From Butyriboletus loyo (lineage: Eukaryota; Basidiomycota; Agaricomycetes; Boletales; Boletaceae), in the NCBI GenBank assembly GCA_038093515.1, contig JBBPSI010000220.1, positions 1-40,030 on the forward strand: a stretch of DNA of 40,030 nt. The letters are read 5' to 3'. Made by a program: the position numbers and the translations under genes. Positions 1 to 10,065 of the stretch are shown here, one piece after another (the first letter of the stretch is position 1; the number at the start of each line of letters is the position of its first letter). Below the pieces are notes generated by a model. The model saw only the letters and a list, made by a program, of their open reading frames with translations, searched no databases and was not told where the DNA came from.

Positions 1-182
1 GCTCGCAAGCAGGTAGAGGTAGGGGCGGCGGGGGCTAAGGTGACTCTGTTGATGACGACGTCTTCCATTGGATGTACATGGAAGGGATTGTTGCAGTTGG
101 GACGTTGGCAGGTCCACTGGATACGTTGTCCAAACTCCTCGGTCTTCTCAGCGAGAAGGGCGTATCTGTTGGTGAAGGACAT
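1..182 (-). CDS. 5' exon of an unrecognised protein, cut by the window edge
   Basis: An ATG at 182-180 on the minus strand opens a frame that stays open to the left edge, about 60 codons. It begins MSFTNRYALLAEKTEEFG and continues with a Cys/His-rich stretch (WTCQRPNCNNPFHVHPMED) that could bind a metal, though no family is recognised. Codon use is typical of coding sequence in this window. The last codons before the edge are Ala/Pro/Thr-rich and may already be intron or low-complexity sequence; no convincing donor is visible. The rest of the gene lies outside the window. The plus-strand frames over the same bases look like shadows. Confidence 0.4.
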   Translation of the reverse strand, partial: MSFTNRYALLAEKTEEFGQRIQWTCQRPNCNNPFHVHPMEDVVINRVTLAPAAPTSTCLR

Positions 183-1741
183 GGCGGTCTCGGGGCGACT
201 TCGCAAAGTTGGAGACGGCGGCGGGCTGGGGGCGGCTTTACTGTTGAAGAACAGAAGCAGGAAGAGAGCTAATTCTTTTGTTACGCTGATAGCGCACAAT
301 AACTAGCAGCGAGCACTTGACTAGGGGCTCGAGCCTAATAAGGAAAGTGCCGACTCGCGTGAACGACGCTATCGGGTGTCTTGCAAAGCAAGTGTCGGCG
401 AGATCTTGTGTGGTGGCGACCAGACGAGATCGAGCAGGCTCTTATCGGCTTTATCGGCAAGAGATGGGTATAATGCTAGATTACTATGCACTTGGTAGAT
501 GCGTAGAATTAGCTAGAGAAATCGTACTACTCTAAGTACGAATATATATACTGCTAGGTATCGTGCACAGACCGAGCTGTGCGTGGCAGCGAGGGCAAAG
601 GGCTATGAGTCCGTCCGAGTCATAGCGGCGAAAGAAGGAAGCGGCAAAGTGCCGGTAACGAGGGAGCGAAGCTCCGAGTAAGAAGGCGACATCGTCAGCG
701 AATAGGAAGAGCTGAAGTCGAAGCGACGATGTCCATGAGGCGAGCCCCACAGGGCAAAGGGTGCGCGAACGGCGGAGCCCTTGGATACGGGTCTCGACGC
801 GAAGGTACTGACGCGTCGTAATCTAGTCACGTGCTAGTCACGTGATGTAAGAAATGTCATTGGTCAAAATAAGAGGGACGCGACAGCTCAGCTGAAGGTC
901 CGGCCCGACGGGGCGAGAAGACAGGGGCTATCTTGGTGCAACGGCACAGAGACTCGCAGGGGCAACTGGGGAAGTGGATAACGTCCACTAGGCGACTAAG
1001 GAGCGGGCGATGGGCGGCATCGCGAGACGGCGGGGGCGGCGGGGACGCGTGAGCGTGGGAAAACGAGTGGCGGGGTACGCTTAGGGGTAAAACTGTAACA
1101 GCTGTAAGTGAAATACAGAAGTAGAACACTACCATTTCAACAAGACACAGCATGATATGGGTTAAGTAATCAAACAAATATAGTAATGATGTCTCAGGAC
1201 TAGATGGTGTGAGGCAATTGTGAAACATGCTTGGATGAGAGTTTGGGTGCAATACATGTTATTGTATTGAGAGTCCACTATCTAGTTTATATACTAGATC
1301 TACATATTTGATATGATTGGTCAGTTCGGTCATCAGCCTGTTGGCTTGTTACCATGTGACTGTATAGACTTCAACATACTTGCATGAGCATCTGGGTGCA
1401 GTAGGGCAGCTCAATCACCACATCATGCCACCAGTGAGGTGAGGTGTGAGCCCATTCCTTCACATTTGGGTGGAGCACAGCTGCACATGTCACAGGCTCC
1501 TTATTTCTGGGTACGCAGCTGGCTCTTTCTGGCAGTGCCTCGGGCTTTCGCCCACTTATGTTCCTACCATTTGCATTCACCACAATCTTTGTATCTACTC
1601 TGATTCATCCATATCTACCTCAATTGATGGACCAGAAGCGTGTGATGTTCATGGATTGTTGAATTGTTGACTACCTTTCAAGTTCCGTGAGTATCCGGAC
1701 GAGGATGAATCGATGACATGTGAACATCATCCTGACTAACG
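183..1741. other. Intergenic region without a convincing gene
   Basis: No frame here shows recognisable protein similarity or a believable exon chain. The open frames at 532-830 and 857-1252 (minus) and 1371-1670 are short and of unusual composition. The part from about 1090 to 1740 is AT-richer. The tandem CACGTG boxes are listed separately. I see no tRNA or rRNA. Confidence 0.5.
824..844. promoter_or_regulatory. Two tandem CACGTG palindromes (E-box/G-box type)
   Basis: The 10-mer TAGTCACGTG occurs at 824-833 and again at 835-844, placing two perfect CACGTG palindromes 11 bp apart, one helical turn. CACGTG is the core bound by bHLH regulators such as Pho4/Cbf1. No neighbouring gene is close enough to assign a target: the left partial gene starts at 182 and the TENA gene at 1742. 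Function is inferred from the motif only. Confidence 0.4.
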
Positions 1742-2571
1742 ATGAGGACGTTGACCGCCCACCTCTCCTCGCTGGCCACGGCCACGCCTTACTCTGTCGC
1801 CATCGCCCACCCCTTTCTCACTGCCGCCGCCTCTGCCTCCCTCCCCGGCCCCCGTCTCGCCCTCTACCTCTACCAAGACCGCATTTACGCCGCCCAGGCC
1901 TACCCCCGCTTCATCGCCCAGCTGATCTCCAAGATCCCACTCGACGATAACAACGCCGCTGAGCTCGCAACGCGCACACTCACCCTGCTTGTCGGATGCC
2001 TCACCAACATCGTCCGCGAAGTCGCCTTTTTTGATACCACTGCCCGTACATACGATCTTCCCCTCGACCATGGCTACTGGCATGAACGCAAACACACGCG
2101 GGACTACACCGCCGAGATGGCGAGGATCGGCGCGTTGGCATCTCTCGAGGACGGTCTCGTGTTTTTATGGGCGATGGAAAAGGTGCGCTTCGTTGATCGC
2201 TGCGTCGTTTGCTTTCTGACATTGCTTGGTGGCAGGTCTACTTGGACGCATGGTCCGCCGTTTACACCTCCCTCCCCAAACAGTCCCCATCAGAAGCGCA
2301 AGCTGATCTGACAGCCAAGGCGATCAGAGATCTCTCTTACAACTGGTCCAACGCCAACCCTGACTTTGTACAATTCGTACAAGGACTCGGCGATCTCGTG
2401 GATGACTACTTTTCCCCCGTCATCGTGGGCCAGTCAGTGGCTGGGCGGAGCGCCTCAGAGGCACTTGTTCGTGCAGAGGCAATATGGGCACGCGTCGTCG
2501 AGCTCGAAGCAGAGTTTTGGCCCAACGAAGGCGAAGAGGACACATTACGCGTGAGCAAGGAAAGAAAATAA
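1742..2571 (+). CDS. TENA/THI-4 family protein (thiaminase-2-like fold)
   Basis: Two exons, 1742-2182 and 2236-2571, are joined across a 53-nt GTGCGC...GGCAG intron in phase 0 and give 258 aa. The chain is all-helical in character. It contains LVGCLTNIVREVAFFDTTA, then DYTAEMARIGALASLEDGLVFLWAMEK, running across the splice into VYLDAWSAVYTSL. The helix pattern with Glu and Tyr/Trp around the central helices is that of the TENA/THI-4 domain (heme-oxygenase-like fold). In bacteria and as part of yeast Thi20, such domains hydrolyse aminopyrimidine breakdown products of thiamine for salvage. Here it stands alone, without an HMP-kinase domain. The length suits a single domain plus a short C-terminal tail. 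The catalytic Cys of TenA-C types is not evident, so substrate and activity remain open. No signal peptide is visible. Confidence 0.8.
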
Positions 2572-3643
2572 ATGGTATTCTGGAATCCTGCATTTGTATC
2601 TCAAAATGACAAACATTATTTGATGAATGAAATGCAACTGGTGTGTGAGTGCATGCAATTGCCCCGAGAGGATAGCCAATGCCAGGTATTTTCAGTCCTG
2701 GATGTTGTGATCATTTCGCCTTCGACAGTACTATGGACCAATCGACCCTATTCTTGCCTTTCGTTTCATGATCCAAGTTATGATAGAATATGGAACATGG
2801 GCAGAGCAGAGCGAGAGTGATGCCGAACAAGCCGAGCAGCTGGAGAATAAATAACTTATCAGTATATAGGAAGTAATTATGTAATCTCTTTCTTTCTGTC
2901 TCCCGACGTTGTGCTCATATATACGCGGTTATGTTGATAGAACGATCAAAACATGTCTACATGCTGTCGTAAAACATTGACGTTTATGACAACATGAAAG
3001 ACGCGTTCGTTGTTTCGGTTCGGAATCGTATGTGACTAGCCCACAGTGCACACTTACCAGTGGACCGTGGTACCGTGCATACGTTTGTGGGGAAACGGGA
3101 ACCCAGGGCGTCGCTGATCTAAGAGGCTCGTTCTGCATCATCCGTGGTCGTATGACGGACATGGGAGATCTAGGAACAGGTAAGCAAAATTGCCAGGGTG
3201 TTGCGCAATTGTCACGACCCTCATGATGGCTGGTCGGTGGAGACCCCTGTCAACACGAGGCGAATCCATTCGTGTTTAGGAAAGGTTTTAGTGACAGTAT
3301 TTGATGTCTATTCGTGAATGTTGCTACGCCAACGATACTGTCGGCCAATCGACCAGTGTGGTACGCTCATTCATCCCTTGAGGGACAAATTGCAAATAGC
3401 ACCGAGGTATGCTTGAAAATGTCGCACTTGTAATCGAAGCGTACTCTTACGATTCTTATGAACAAAACGAACGACAATATGTGCGCATCTGTATCATCCA
3501 TGTTCATCGTGGCGTAACCAGGAAAAAACAGTACGACGGAATGCATAGCATACTTCCCAACACATGAGGACCATGACATACTACGACCGACAACAATCCC
3601 AGGCCGACAAGTGAGAGGTACCTACTACCTGGTACCGTCCATT
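2572..3643. other. Intergenic region between two convergent genes
   Basis: This is the 3' flank of the TENA-like gene and of the minus-strand eL8 gene. The open frames (2572-2820, 3032-3226, 3367-3579) are short and show no recognisable protein. AT-rich runs near 2840-2890 could serve polyadenylation. Nothing else is seen. Confidence 0.6.
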
Positions 3644-4937
3644 TTAGAGCTTGCCGATTGTGGGTGCATTGGGGTTCAGGCCGGCGGCCTTGGCACGCTT
3701 GCGGAACATCTGGGTAGACTTGTAACCACGGAGACCACCGCCCCATTGACGACGCTGCTCCTCATACTTGTCAGAGCTGCGGGGAAAAAGAACGCCGTCA
3801 GGATTATACGGGCTGCTAGTGCGTGATGGAACTCACAAGTTAGCTTTGGCAGCACTGATGAGGGTGGCGAGTTCGCGCTGGTCCTCGCTCTTGACGTCCT
3901 GGAGGGCCAAGACAGAGGCAGTCTTCTTGTGGACAACCGTGCCGAGACGGGCCTTGCCCTTGACGATCACATAAGGGATGCCCATCTTGCGACAGAGCGC
4001 AGGGAGGAAGACGACGAGTTCGATGGGGTCGACATCGTGTCCAATGACGACGAGGGAAGCCTTCTTGTTTTCGATGAGGGCAACGATGTGGTTCAGACCG
4101 TATTTGACAAAGAGAGGCTTCTTATCCTTGGCTGCCTCCTTTTGCTCGGCAGTGGCCTTGGCGATGGTTTCGAGACGTTCCTTCTTCTCGGCCTTGCTCT
4201 CAGGACGGTATCTGCACGATCGATAAGAACATGTCAGGTCCTATTGAAAATCGACATACTTGTTGAGAAGCTTGAACAACTGGGTGGCCGTGTTCTTGTC
4301 CAAAGTGTGCGAGAATTGTGCAATGGCGGGAGGCACCTTGAGACGCTGGTTAAGGATGACCTTTTGGCGTTGGAGACGAACGTATTCGGGCCACTTGACG
4401 AAACGGGTCAAGTCGGTCTTGGGACGGATGTCCTGCCCTGAAACACCGATCAACGATCCGTCCCATCGGAGCAAGCATAATAAGCGACATACCGATACCA
4501 AAGTTTCGGGGCTTGGCCTCGAAGAGAGGGTTTTTCGTGGACTTCGCAGCCTTGTTGGCAGAGCCAGGGGCGGGGGCGGGTTTCTTGCCTGAGCCAGGTT
4601 TGGGTTTGGGAGGCTGGTCATTGAGACGAGAGCACAGTCAGTCGCGCGATCATCACAAGGACGGACGGAAGCGATCGCCACTGTGTCTCGGAGCTCTAGC
4701 ACTCTGCTCAGAATCGAGCGAGTCCAGCAAATATGAAAGCGTCATCGTCAAGAGACTCTGCTTTCGTGGCACTACGGCCATTCGTTGCTGAACCGACTGT
4801 GGTCAGACTTGGTTAGAAGCACCCCAATTCCATCCAGAGCATGGACTCGCCATCCATCTTGCAGTGGTTGGATGTTCATGGATGTCTCGGTGCAAGCTCC
4901 AAGAAATAGTGCCGAATGTCCAGTGTCGACTTACCAT
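3644..4937 (-). CDS. RPL8: 60S ribosomal protein eL8 (L7Ae family)
   Basis: Five exons in transcript order: 4937-4935 (ATG only), 4613-4493, 4437-4260, 4211-3837, 3776-3644. The product is 269 aa. The lysine/alanine-rich N-terminus runs into [20 protein letters not shown], then [12 protein letters not shown] and [19 protein letters not shown], followed by the L7Ae RNA-binding fold with the segment reading [17 protein letters not shown] in the 3837-4211 exon. It ends in [20 protein letters not shown]. These are diagnostic of eL8, a structural protein of the large subunit near 5.8S/25S rRNA. All junctions are in phase and donors are GTATGT, GTAAGT or GTGAGT. The start is fixed by an ATG directly followed by GTAAGT and a 321-nt first intron, a pattern frequent in fungal ribosomal protein genes. 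It diverges from the thioesterase gene with 175 bp between the two ATGs. Confidence 0.95.
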
Positions 4938-5112
4938 CTTGTTTGTTTTTTTTGCTTGAGGCTGGAAGGGAGGTCGGCGATGGATGGAGTCAACCACGCT
5001 CACTCATATGCGTGTAGGTTTAAACTCCGCTCGGATCCGGCCGTGATATTGTCCTTACATAATCCAGCTCCGGTCCATACCTGCAGTCGGCTAATTCCAC
5101 ACCCACCAAGGG
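4938..5112. promoter_or_regulatory. Shared 175-bp divergent promoter region (eL8 / thioesterase)
   Basis: The two start codons point away from each other across only 175 bp, so both promoters must overlap or lie partly in transcribed leader sequence. A T-rich stretch near 4942-4958 precedes the eL8 ATG on its own strand as an A-rich leader. No canonical TATA box is clear. The role is inferred from position only. Confidence 0.4.
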
Positions 5113-6157
5113 ATGTTCTCGTCTGCCCTCCTCCGACGCGCCGCCCGTGGGCCCCGTCTCTTCTCCACTGTCCACCGCCCACCCCCTCCCCCATCCCGGC
5201 CCGGTATCCTCCGCGCCTTCCTCCTCGTCAGCACGGTCTCTCTCGGCGCGTACACCGCCGGCGCGCTCTTCCCGCACCCCTACTTCACCTTCATCGCTCC
5301 CCGTCCCGCACCCGGCCCACCCACCGACCCCGACTCTCCCGACTCCCTCACCTACACCGCCAACCTCGAACGTACCCTCCAATCCCTCCCCCTCCTTCAA
5401 TCCCTTCGCGCTGCCCCCGACACCGACGACTGGTATGAAGTCCGTCCGTACCAAAAATTTCCAGAGGAGCGCCGGGTGAACAATCTATCTGCGGGAGCGT
5501 TAAGGGGTCCGGGAAAGTTGGCGTTGATGCCGATGGTAAGAGCGAGGTGGGACGAGACTGAGGCGGTGGTGATCACGCACGTGGGGAGGGGATTGTGCGG
5601 ACATGATGGGATCATTCATGGGGGGTTGCTCGCGACGCTTTTGGACGAGAGTTTGGCGAGAACGGTGCGTAGGGTGGACGGTGGTCCTATTTGATTGACA
5701 ATTTTTTGAATGTCGAATATATAACCAGGCGATCAATAATTTGCCTGACAAGATTGGCGTCACTGCGAAGCTGTCGATCAGTTACAGGGCGCCGACGTTT
5801 GCGGACCAGGTAGGGGCACCGTGCCACGGCCCACCCTTGCTTATCCAAACCGGTGTCGGTAGTTTATCGTGATCAAGGTCCGTCTGGAAGAGAAGAAGGG
5901 TCGTAAAGCCAACGTCTCTGGACGCGTTGAAGATCTCAAGGGAAACCTCCTCGTCGAAGCCAAGTAAGCACGCTCATCCCCTACTGTAGGCAGCACGTGC
6001 TGAATGGTATCGTCCCAGCGCCACGTTCGTACAGCCAAAGTACTCGAAAATGCTTAGCAACTCCGTCGTAAAGAAAGCCATGGGCGAACCGGAGCCGAGG
6101 AAAAGGGACCCAGTCTTGTTGGCCGAGGGTATCCCTCCACCTGCTGCTAAATCATAG
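5113..6157 (+). CDS. Hotdog-fold thioesterase family protein, probably mitochondrial
   Basis: Four exons: 5113-5664, 5729-5809, 5863-5963, 6019-6157. Introns are 64, 53 and 55 nt, all phases agree, and the product is 290 aa. Residues 1-20 (MFSSALLRRAARGPRLFSTV) are Arg/Ser-rich with no acidic residues, as in a mitochondrial presequence. One hydrophobic segment follows at about 31-53 and could anchor the protein in the inner membrane. The core motif GHDGIIHGGLLATLLDES at about 163-180 is the conserved HGG helix region of PaaI/4HBT thioesterases. Later exons give KLSISYRAPTFADQ, VSGRVED and the typical ending ATFVQPKYSKML. This layout matches fungal mitochondrial thioesterase-superfamily proteins of the FMP10 type. 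It probably hydrolyses an acyl-CoA, but the substrate cannot be read from sequence. Confidence 0.85.
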
Positions 6158-6469
6158 ATCTGTGAGGGTTGCAACTTTTTGGGGGAGCTGATCTTTCCAC
6201 TTGCTCACGGACAGAGAACGCGAAACGCGCTATATCAGAGCTCTGGATTTACCACACGCATTGAAATACCCCATTTAATTTAAATTCTGACTTTTTGGAC
6301 GACATACAGCATCAACTATCTTACCATCTCGGCAAAGCTAAAACGTTCTTACTAACTTTCCATTTACGGAAACCGCGAATGATCAGTGGGGGACGAGACA
6401 AACAATTTTAAATTCTCAGCTACCGTTTTTCTTGGTCCCTGGAACGGGGAAAAAGATGGTGCACGCGCC
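6158..6469. other. Intergenic, AT-rich
   Basis: This is the 3' flank of the thioesterase gene and DNA preceding the GTPase relic. I see no gene, repeat or RNA here. Confidence 0.5.
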
Positions 6470-6960
6470 ATCGTACCAGAGGCAGCGGACGCGCCGACCC
6501 GGGAAAGGGCATCTTTGCTGGTGTCCATTGCCTCTTTTTCGAGATCATGTGTAAGAAACGAGTTCTGGTTGTGATTGTGGTGATGCATCTGGAGTACGAG
6601 AACGTGATGGAGCGTGGTGAGCGACAACGAAGGGGGTATTTGAGGCGTACGAAATACGGAGCGTCGGGCACGCATATATCACAGCTGCACCGGCGCATCT
6701 GAAGGAGTATACTTCGAAGTGGGTCACGTCGCAGATGATACTGCAGCGCATGCTTCGTGAGGCGCTGAGTAGTCCCCGTCGGGCGTATGTGCAGGATGTG
6801 TGGAGTTGGTTTGCGCGACTGGTGGAGATGTGCTTGGAGTTTCTATACGAAAGATCGGAGTGTCGTCTAGGGAAAAGGAGATGACGAGGAAGCTCTAAAC
6901 AAGGTGTCCGTCACCTCGCGAGGCTGCGCAGAGAGTAGCGGCGATAGTGTTGACGGGGAG
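6470..6960 (+). pseudogene. Relic of an AIG1-like GTPase (C-terminal half), several frameshifts
   Basis: Read in shifting frames, this stretch aligns with the second half of the 397-aa GTPase at 14540-15957. Matching pieces in order are CLFFEIMCKKRVLVV, LEYENVME, then after a frameshift VFEAYEIRSVGHAYITAAPA and LQRMLREALSSPRRAYVQDV. After a stop and another frameshift come REKEMTRKL and RCPSPREAAQRVAAIVL. The paralogue has LFHEVLCGSQVPLAIVV, LEQENVME, TFEQYGIRTVAHACITAVPA and so on. The P-loop half is missing and at least two frameshifts and in-frame stops are present, so it cannot encode a working GTPase. It is the outermost member of the GTPase cluster. The 5' limit is approximate. Confidence 0.8.
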
Positions 6961-7144
6961 GAGGAGAAGGATACAAACAGCGACATAGATATCCCGAAGA
7001 GCAGGTGCCTCCTCGATCGAATGTATCGGGAGTAACCTATACGTGTATCATAGCCGTGTTCAAGTTGTGGCATCTTCTTAATCGTTGTCGCCTCCCACGC
7101 GTTCAGCGAACGGGCGGAACCCTCACGGTAGTCTTCTGATCAAC

Positions 7145-7251
7145 ATCAGTGAAACGGTTATTGGTCGGAACCACCGGTTAGCAGTCTGTAGCAGTCTGTA
7201 GCGCTCGGCTACACTCGGTTAGCACCGGAAACCAGCAACTGTTTTACCGAT
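7145..7251 (+). mobile_element. Short TIR element (MITE-like), copy A
   Basis: About 107 bp bounded by imperfect terminal inverted repeats. The left end is ATCAGTGAAACGGTTATTGG and the right end, read on the other strand, is ATCGGTAAAACAGTTGCTGG (15 of 20 match). The centre carries the core GTAGC...CTCGGCTAC shared with copies at 38614 and 39217. Copy A also has a 10-bp tandem duplication (GCAGTCTGTA at 7181-7190 and 7191-7200). It has no coding capacity. No clear target-site duplication is visible at this copy. Confidence 0.65.
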
Positions 7252-7447
7252 GAAGGAGTCCATGAAACCCATGCTGAATTATCTTGGCATCCACTGGCCC
7301 TTTAAAAAGTTGTCCCATTCTTGCTTCTCGATAGACAAAGACGTTCTAATTGGTTTCAACGTGCAGATAAGCCTGGAAAACAATATACAGTGCGAAAAGA
7401 AGAAGGAACGGTGAGCAGTAAATACATGACCAACTATGCTCAGCAAG

Positions 7448-10065
7448 CTAGCGACCGACTACCAATTGTGGTGACGAAGAGTCTGGGAGTGGAACAAAGA
7501 GCCGAGGTTGCCGAGGGTAACACATTGCTGGTACGTCCAATTCAATCGTCGTGGTCTTCCCTACCGTCTCCCCACCCTCTGATGCCCATGTACCGGAAGC
7601 AGGTTGTGTCACTTTTTTGGAAGCTCTCTCCCCACTGGCTTCTCCACCATCCGGTGCTCGTACATTGGGAACGGACAGTTTCTGTCTGTCGGTGAACTGT
7701 CTCGCTCTCTTGACGAATTTGGCGACTTGCGAGATCTGGAAAAATCGCCTGCCAGCTTTGTCAGGTTCGAAGACCTCGACGTGTTCGATGCACAGCCTTT
7801 CGATCATCTCATTCAATTTGTCACCTTGGCCACCCTCGCCAGGAAGGAAGTTGAGCTGTACACGAATGTCGCTGTGAATAGTAACGCCATCCCAGATCTT
7901 GCGGGCGGTTTCTTCGTCATTGCAGCCCCGTAATATGACGATTACGGGACAGATATGTCCACCCGCGATGTCGTAGAAGGTCTCCAGCGCAGCAATATCC
8001 TCTCGGGATATCTCATCACCAACGAGAGGGGAGGTGTAGAATACAAGCACGCCCACGTCCTCTTCATACTGAAACGCGTCTCCCAGGGCATGCTTGTCCA
8101 CCCGAACAAATTTGTACAGCTCGTTGCCTATCATGCCATCGAATCTTTGGCAGAGAGCGGTGATTCCCGGCGATACCTGGACGAGGGTCTGAGGGTTTGT
8201 GGCCACGTCATAAATGATCACCTTCCGCGTGGTTTTGACATTTACTGGTCCGCCTGTAAAATGTGACCTCCTGAGAACACCGCGTAATTTGGACAAGATC
8301 CACGACGGAAACGACGGCGTCATCCTCCAAGGGGGAAGCTTGGAGTATTCAAGGACAAGGTTCTGTAGGTGACTCCGCGACTCGGCTCGCCGATCTCGTA
8401 TGGTCCGGTTCTCGACATCCAGCGTCGTCACGCATGCATGCGCATCGAACTGCATCCCTGACCGCCGCAGAGTCCCTTTGTTCGCAAGCCACCACGTCTC
8501 CATTTCACCTTCCTGGTGTTCCAATCCGGTCACGACCAACGCAACAGGCACCTTTCTTCGACAGATCGCAACATAGAACAGGTCGTAGTTGTGCTTGAGG
8601 GCCCTGGTGAGTCGGGTGCTATGGATGCAATAGATGACGAGGTGGATTCCCTCCGTATTTGCCAAATTTTCGATTAAAACTCTCAAATTCTTTTCCGCAA
8701 CGTCAGCAGGAACTGTTCCGTGGCTTCCTTCGTCAAGTCCAGTAGTGTCCCAGAGGGAGCAAGCCACCTCGCCCACCATGACGTCGTGACGTTCGTGCCT
8801 GAAAGTACACCCGAGCGCATCGTTGGAGGTTTGCGTACGATTTTCACCCGCAATTAAATTTATGACAGACGACTTGCCAGCGCCAGTTTCACCGAATATG
8901 ACGATATTGATGGTCGGAGTATAGATATTTACGAAGTCCTGTGGAGAAAATGATTGGTTGCAGAAGGGAATAGGGAGCCATCCAACTTTACTTTATTTGG
9001 TTCTTCGGCAACTAGACTCTGCCCACTACCAGTAGCCATGATACGGTCAACTTGTGGGTTTGAACATTTAGCATAAAGTTGGCAATCAGGATTCATAGTC
9101 GCTGGATGGGATAATTGATTGGTAATGCTATTCGGCGTTCCACTGACAAACTCACCAGATCTTGCGTTACCATACATGGGACAGCCTTGAGGGGACGCAC
9201 TCATAGCGGGACCACAACCTTGAAATATTTTTAGAGTTTCAAGGTCGAGGGTGCAGATGACTCCATTGGCTTACCTTTCTTGTTGTTCGAAGTACCCAGC
9301 GTGGAGTCGTATGAAGCCCTTTCTTCCTGCATCCCACCGGGGGTGGAGGCGGACTCTGAATACACAGAACTATGCCTTCTACCACCTGGGGTGGTGGAAA
9401 CAGCGTATTGTGGGACACGGTTCTTATCAGGAGGTCGAGTATTTGGACACGTTGCTGCTGGATCAGAAATAAATAGTGGTTGACAACGCTACCTACCGTT
9501 TCACTGGCGGACTCACCAGATCTCGCGTCGTCGAGCGTGGGACGGCGTCGATCGCGCGTATTATCTTGGATGTTGCCCTTGTGCTTCTGAACTGACACAG
9601 CAGAACCAAAGTCTCAAAACATTGTTAGGATTTAGGGTTGAGGGTGCAGATGACTTGATTGGCTTACCTTTACTGTTGTCGGCAGCACTAGACGTGGAGT
9701 TGTATGATGAAGTCTTTTTCTCCTGCTGCTCACCAGGAGCGGAACTGGATAGACGGCGAGTAGCCTCTGAATGCACAGAACTACTCTGCTCATCACCACA
9801 GGGGTTGCGAAGATCGTGTTGTGGGCCATGGCCTGTATTGTTATCAGGAAGTCGAGCATTTGGATCCGTTGTCGTCAGGTGCTGAAGCTGGTTTTTAGGA
9901 CTGCGCGAGGCGCATGTACTCGTGAGACCTACTTGCACCTTGCCGACGCCCTGTGAGCGCGGCATAATCAGATTAGATGATCAGGCATGTTGTTATTCTA
10001 CTCACCACCTCTCCTTTTGTAAGCAGAGCCTCGGGGTCGTGACGGGATGTGGTGTCGTTCTCCAT
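7448..10065 (-). CDS. AIG1/GIMAP-like P-loop GTPase with repeated N-terminal exon modules
   Basis: Eight exons in transcript order: 10065-10006, 9950-9933 (18 nt), 9881-9668, 9612-9517, 9457-9275, 9218-9156, 9101-8992, 8938-7448. Introns are 51-59 nt, all phases agree, and the product is 744 aa. Residues 1-248 are Ser/Thr/Pro-rich and probably disordered. They are built from duplicated exon pairs: exons 3, 5 and 7 resemble each other, as do 4 and 6. The G domain starts at about 249. It has P-loop GETGAGKSS (265-272 within FGETGAGKSS), a Cys-Thr G2 (GCTF, 291-294), G3 DTTGL (312-316) and VVTGLE (383-388) where TKxD-type G4 is expected, then HACVT. Residues about 487-641 look like a second G-domain fold without a P-loop. 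The gene diverges from the 316-aa paralogue. The ATG is chosen by alignment with the 397-aa paralogue's first exons. Cellular role unknown. Confidence 0.75.

Noticed and set aside
1251..1375. LTR-like stretch starting TGTT and ending CAACA
   Set aside because: No second copy, target duplication, primer-binding site or polypurine tract is visible, so the TG...CA ends are not meaningful.
4614..4934. Possible C/D-box snoRNA in the first intron of eL8 (GTGATGA and CTGA motifs on the minus strand)
   Set aside because: The C-like and D-like boxes are too close together or wrongly spaced, and no terminal stem pairs the ends.
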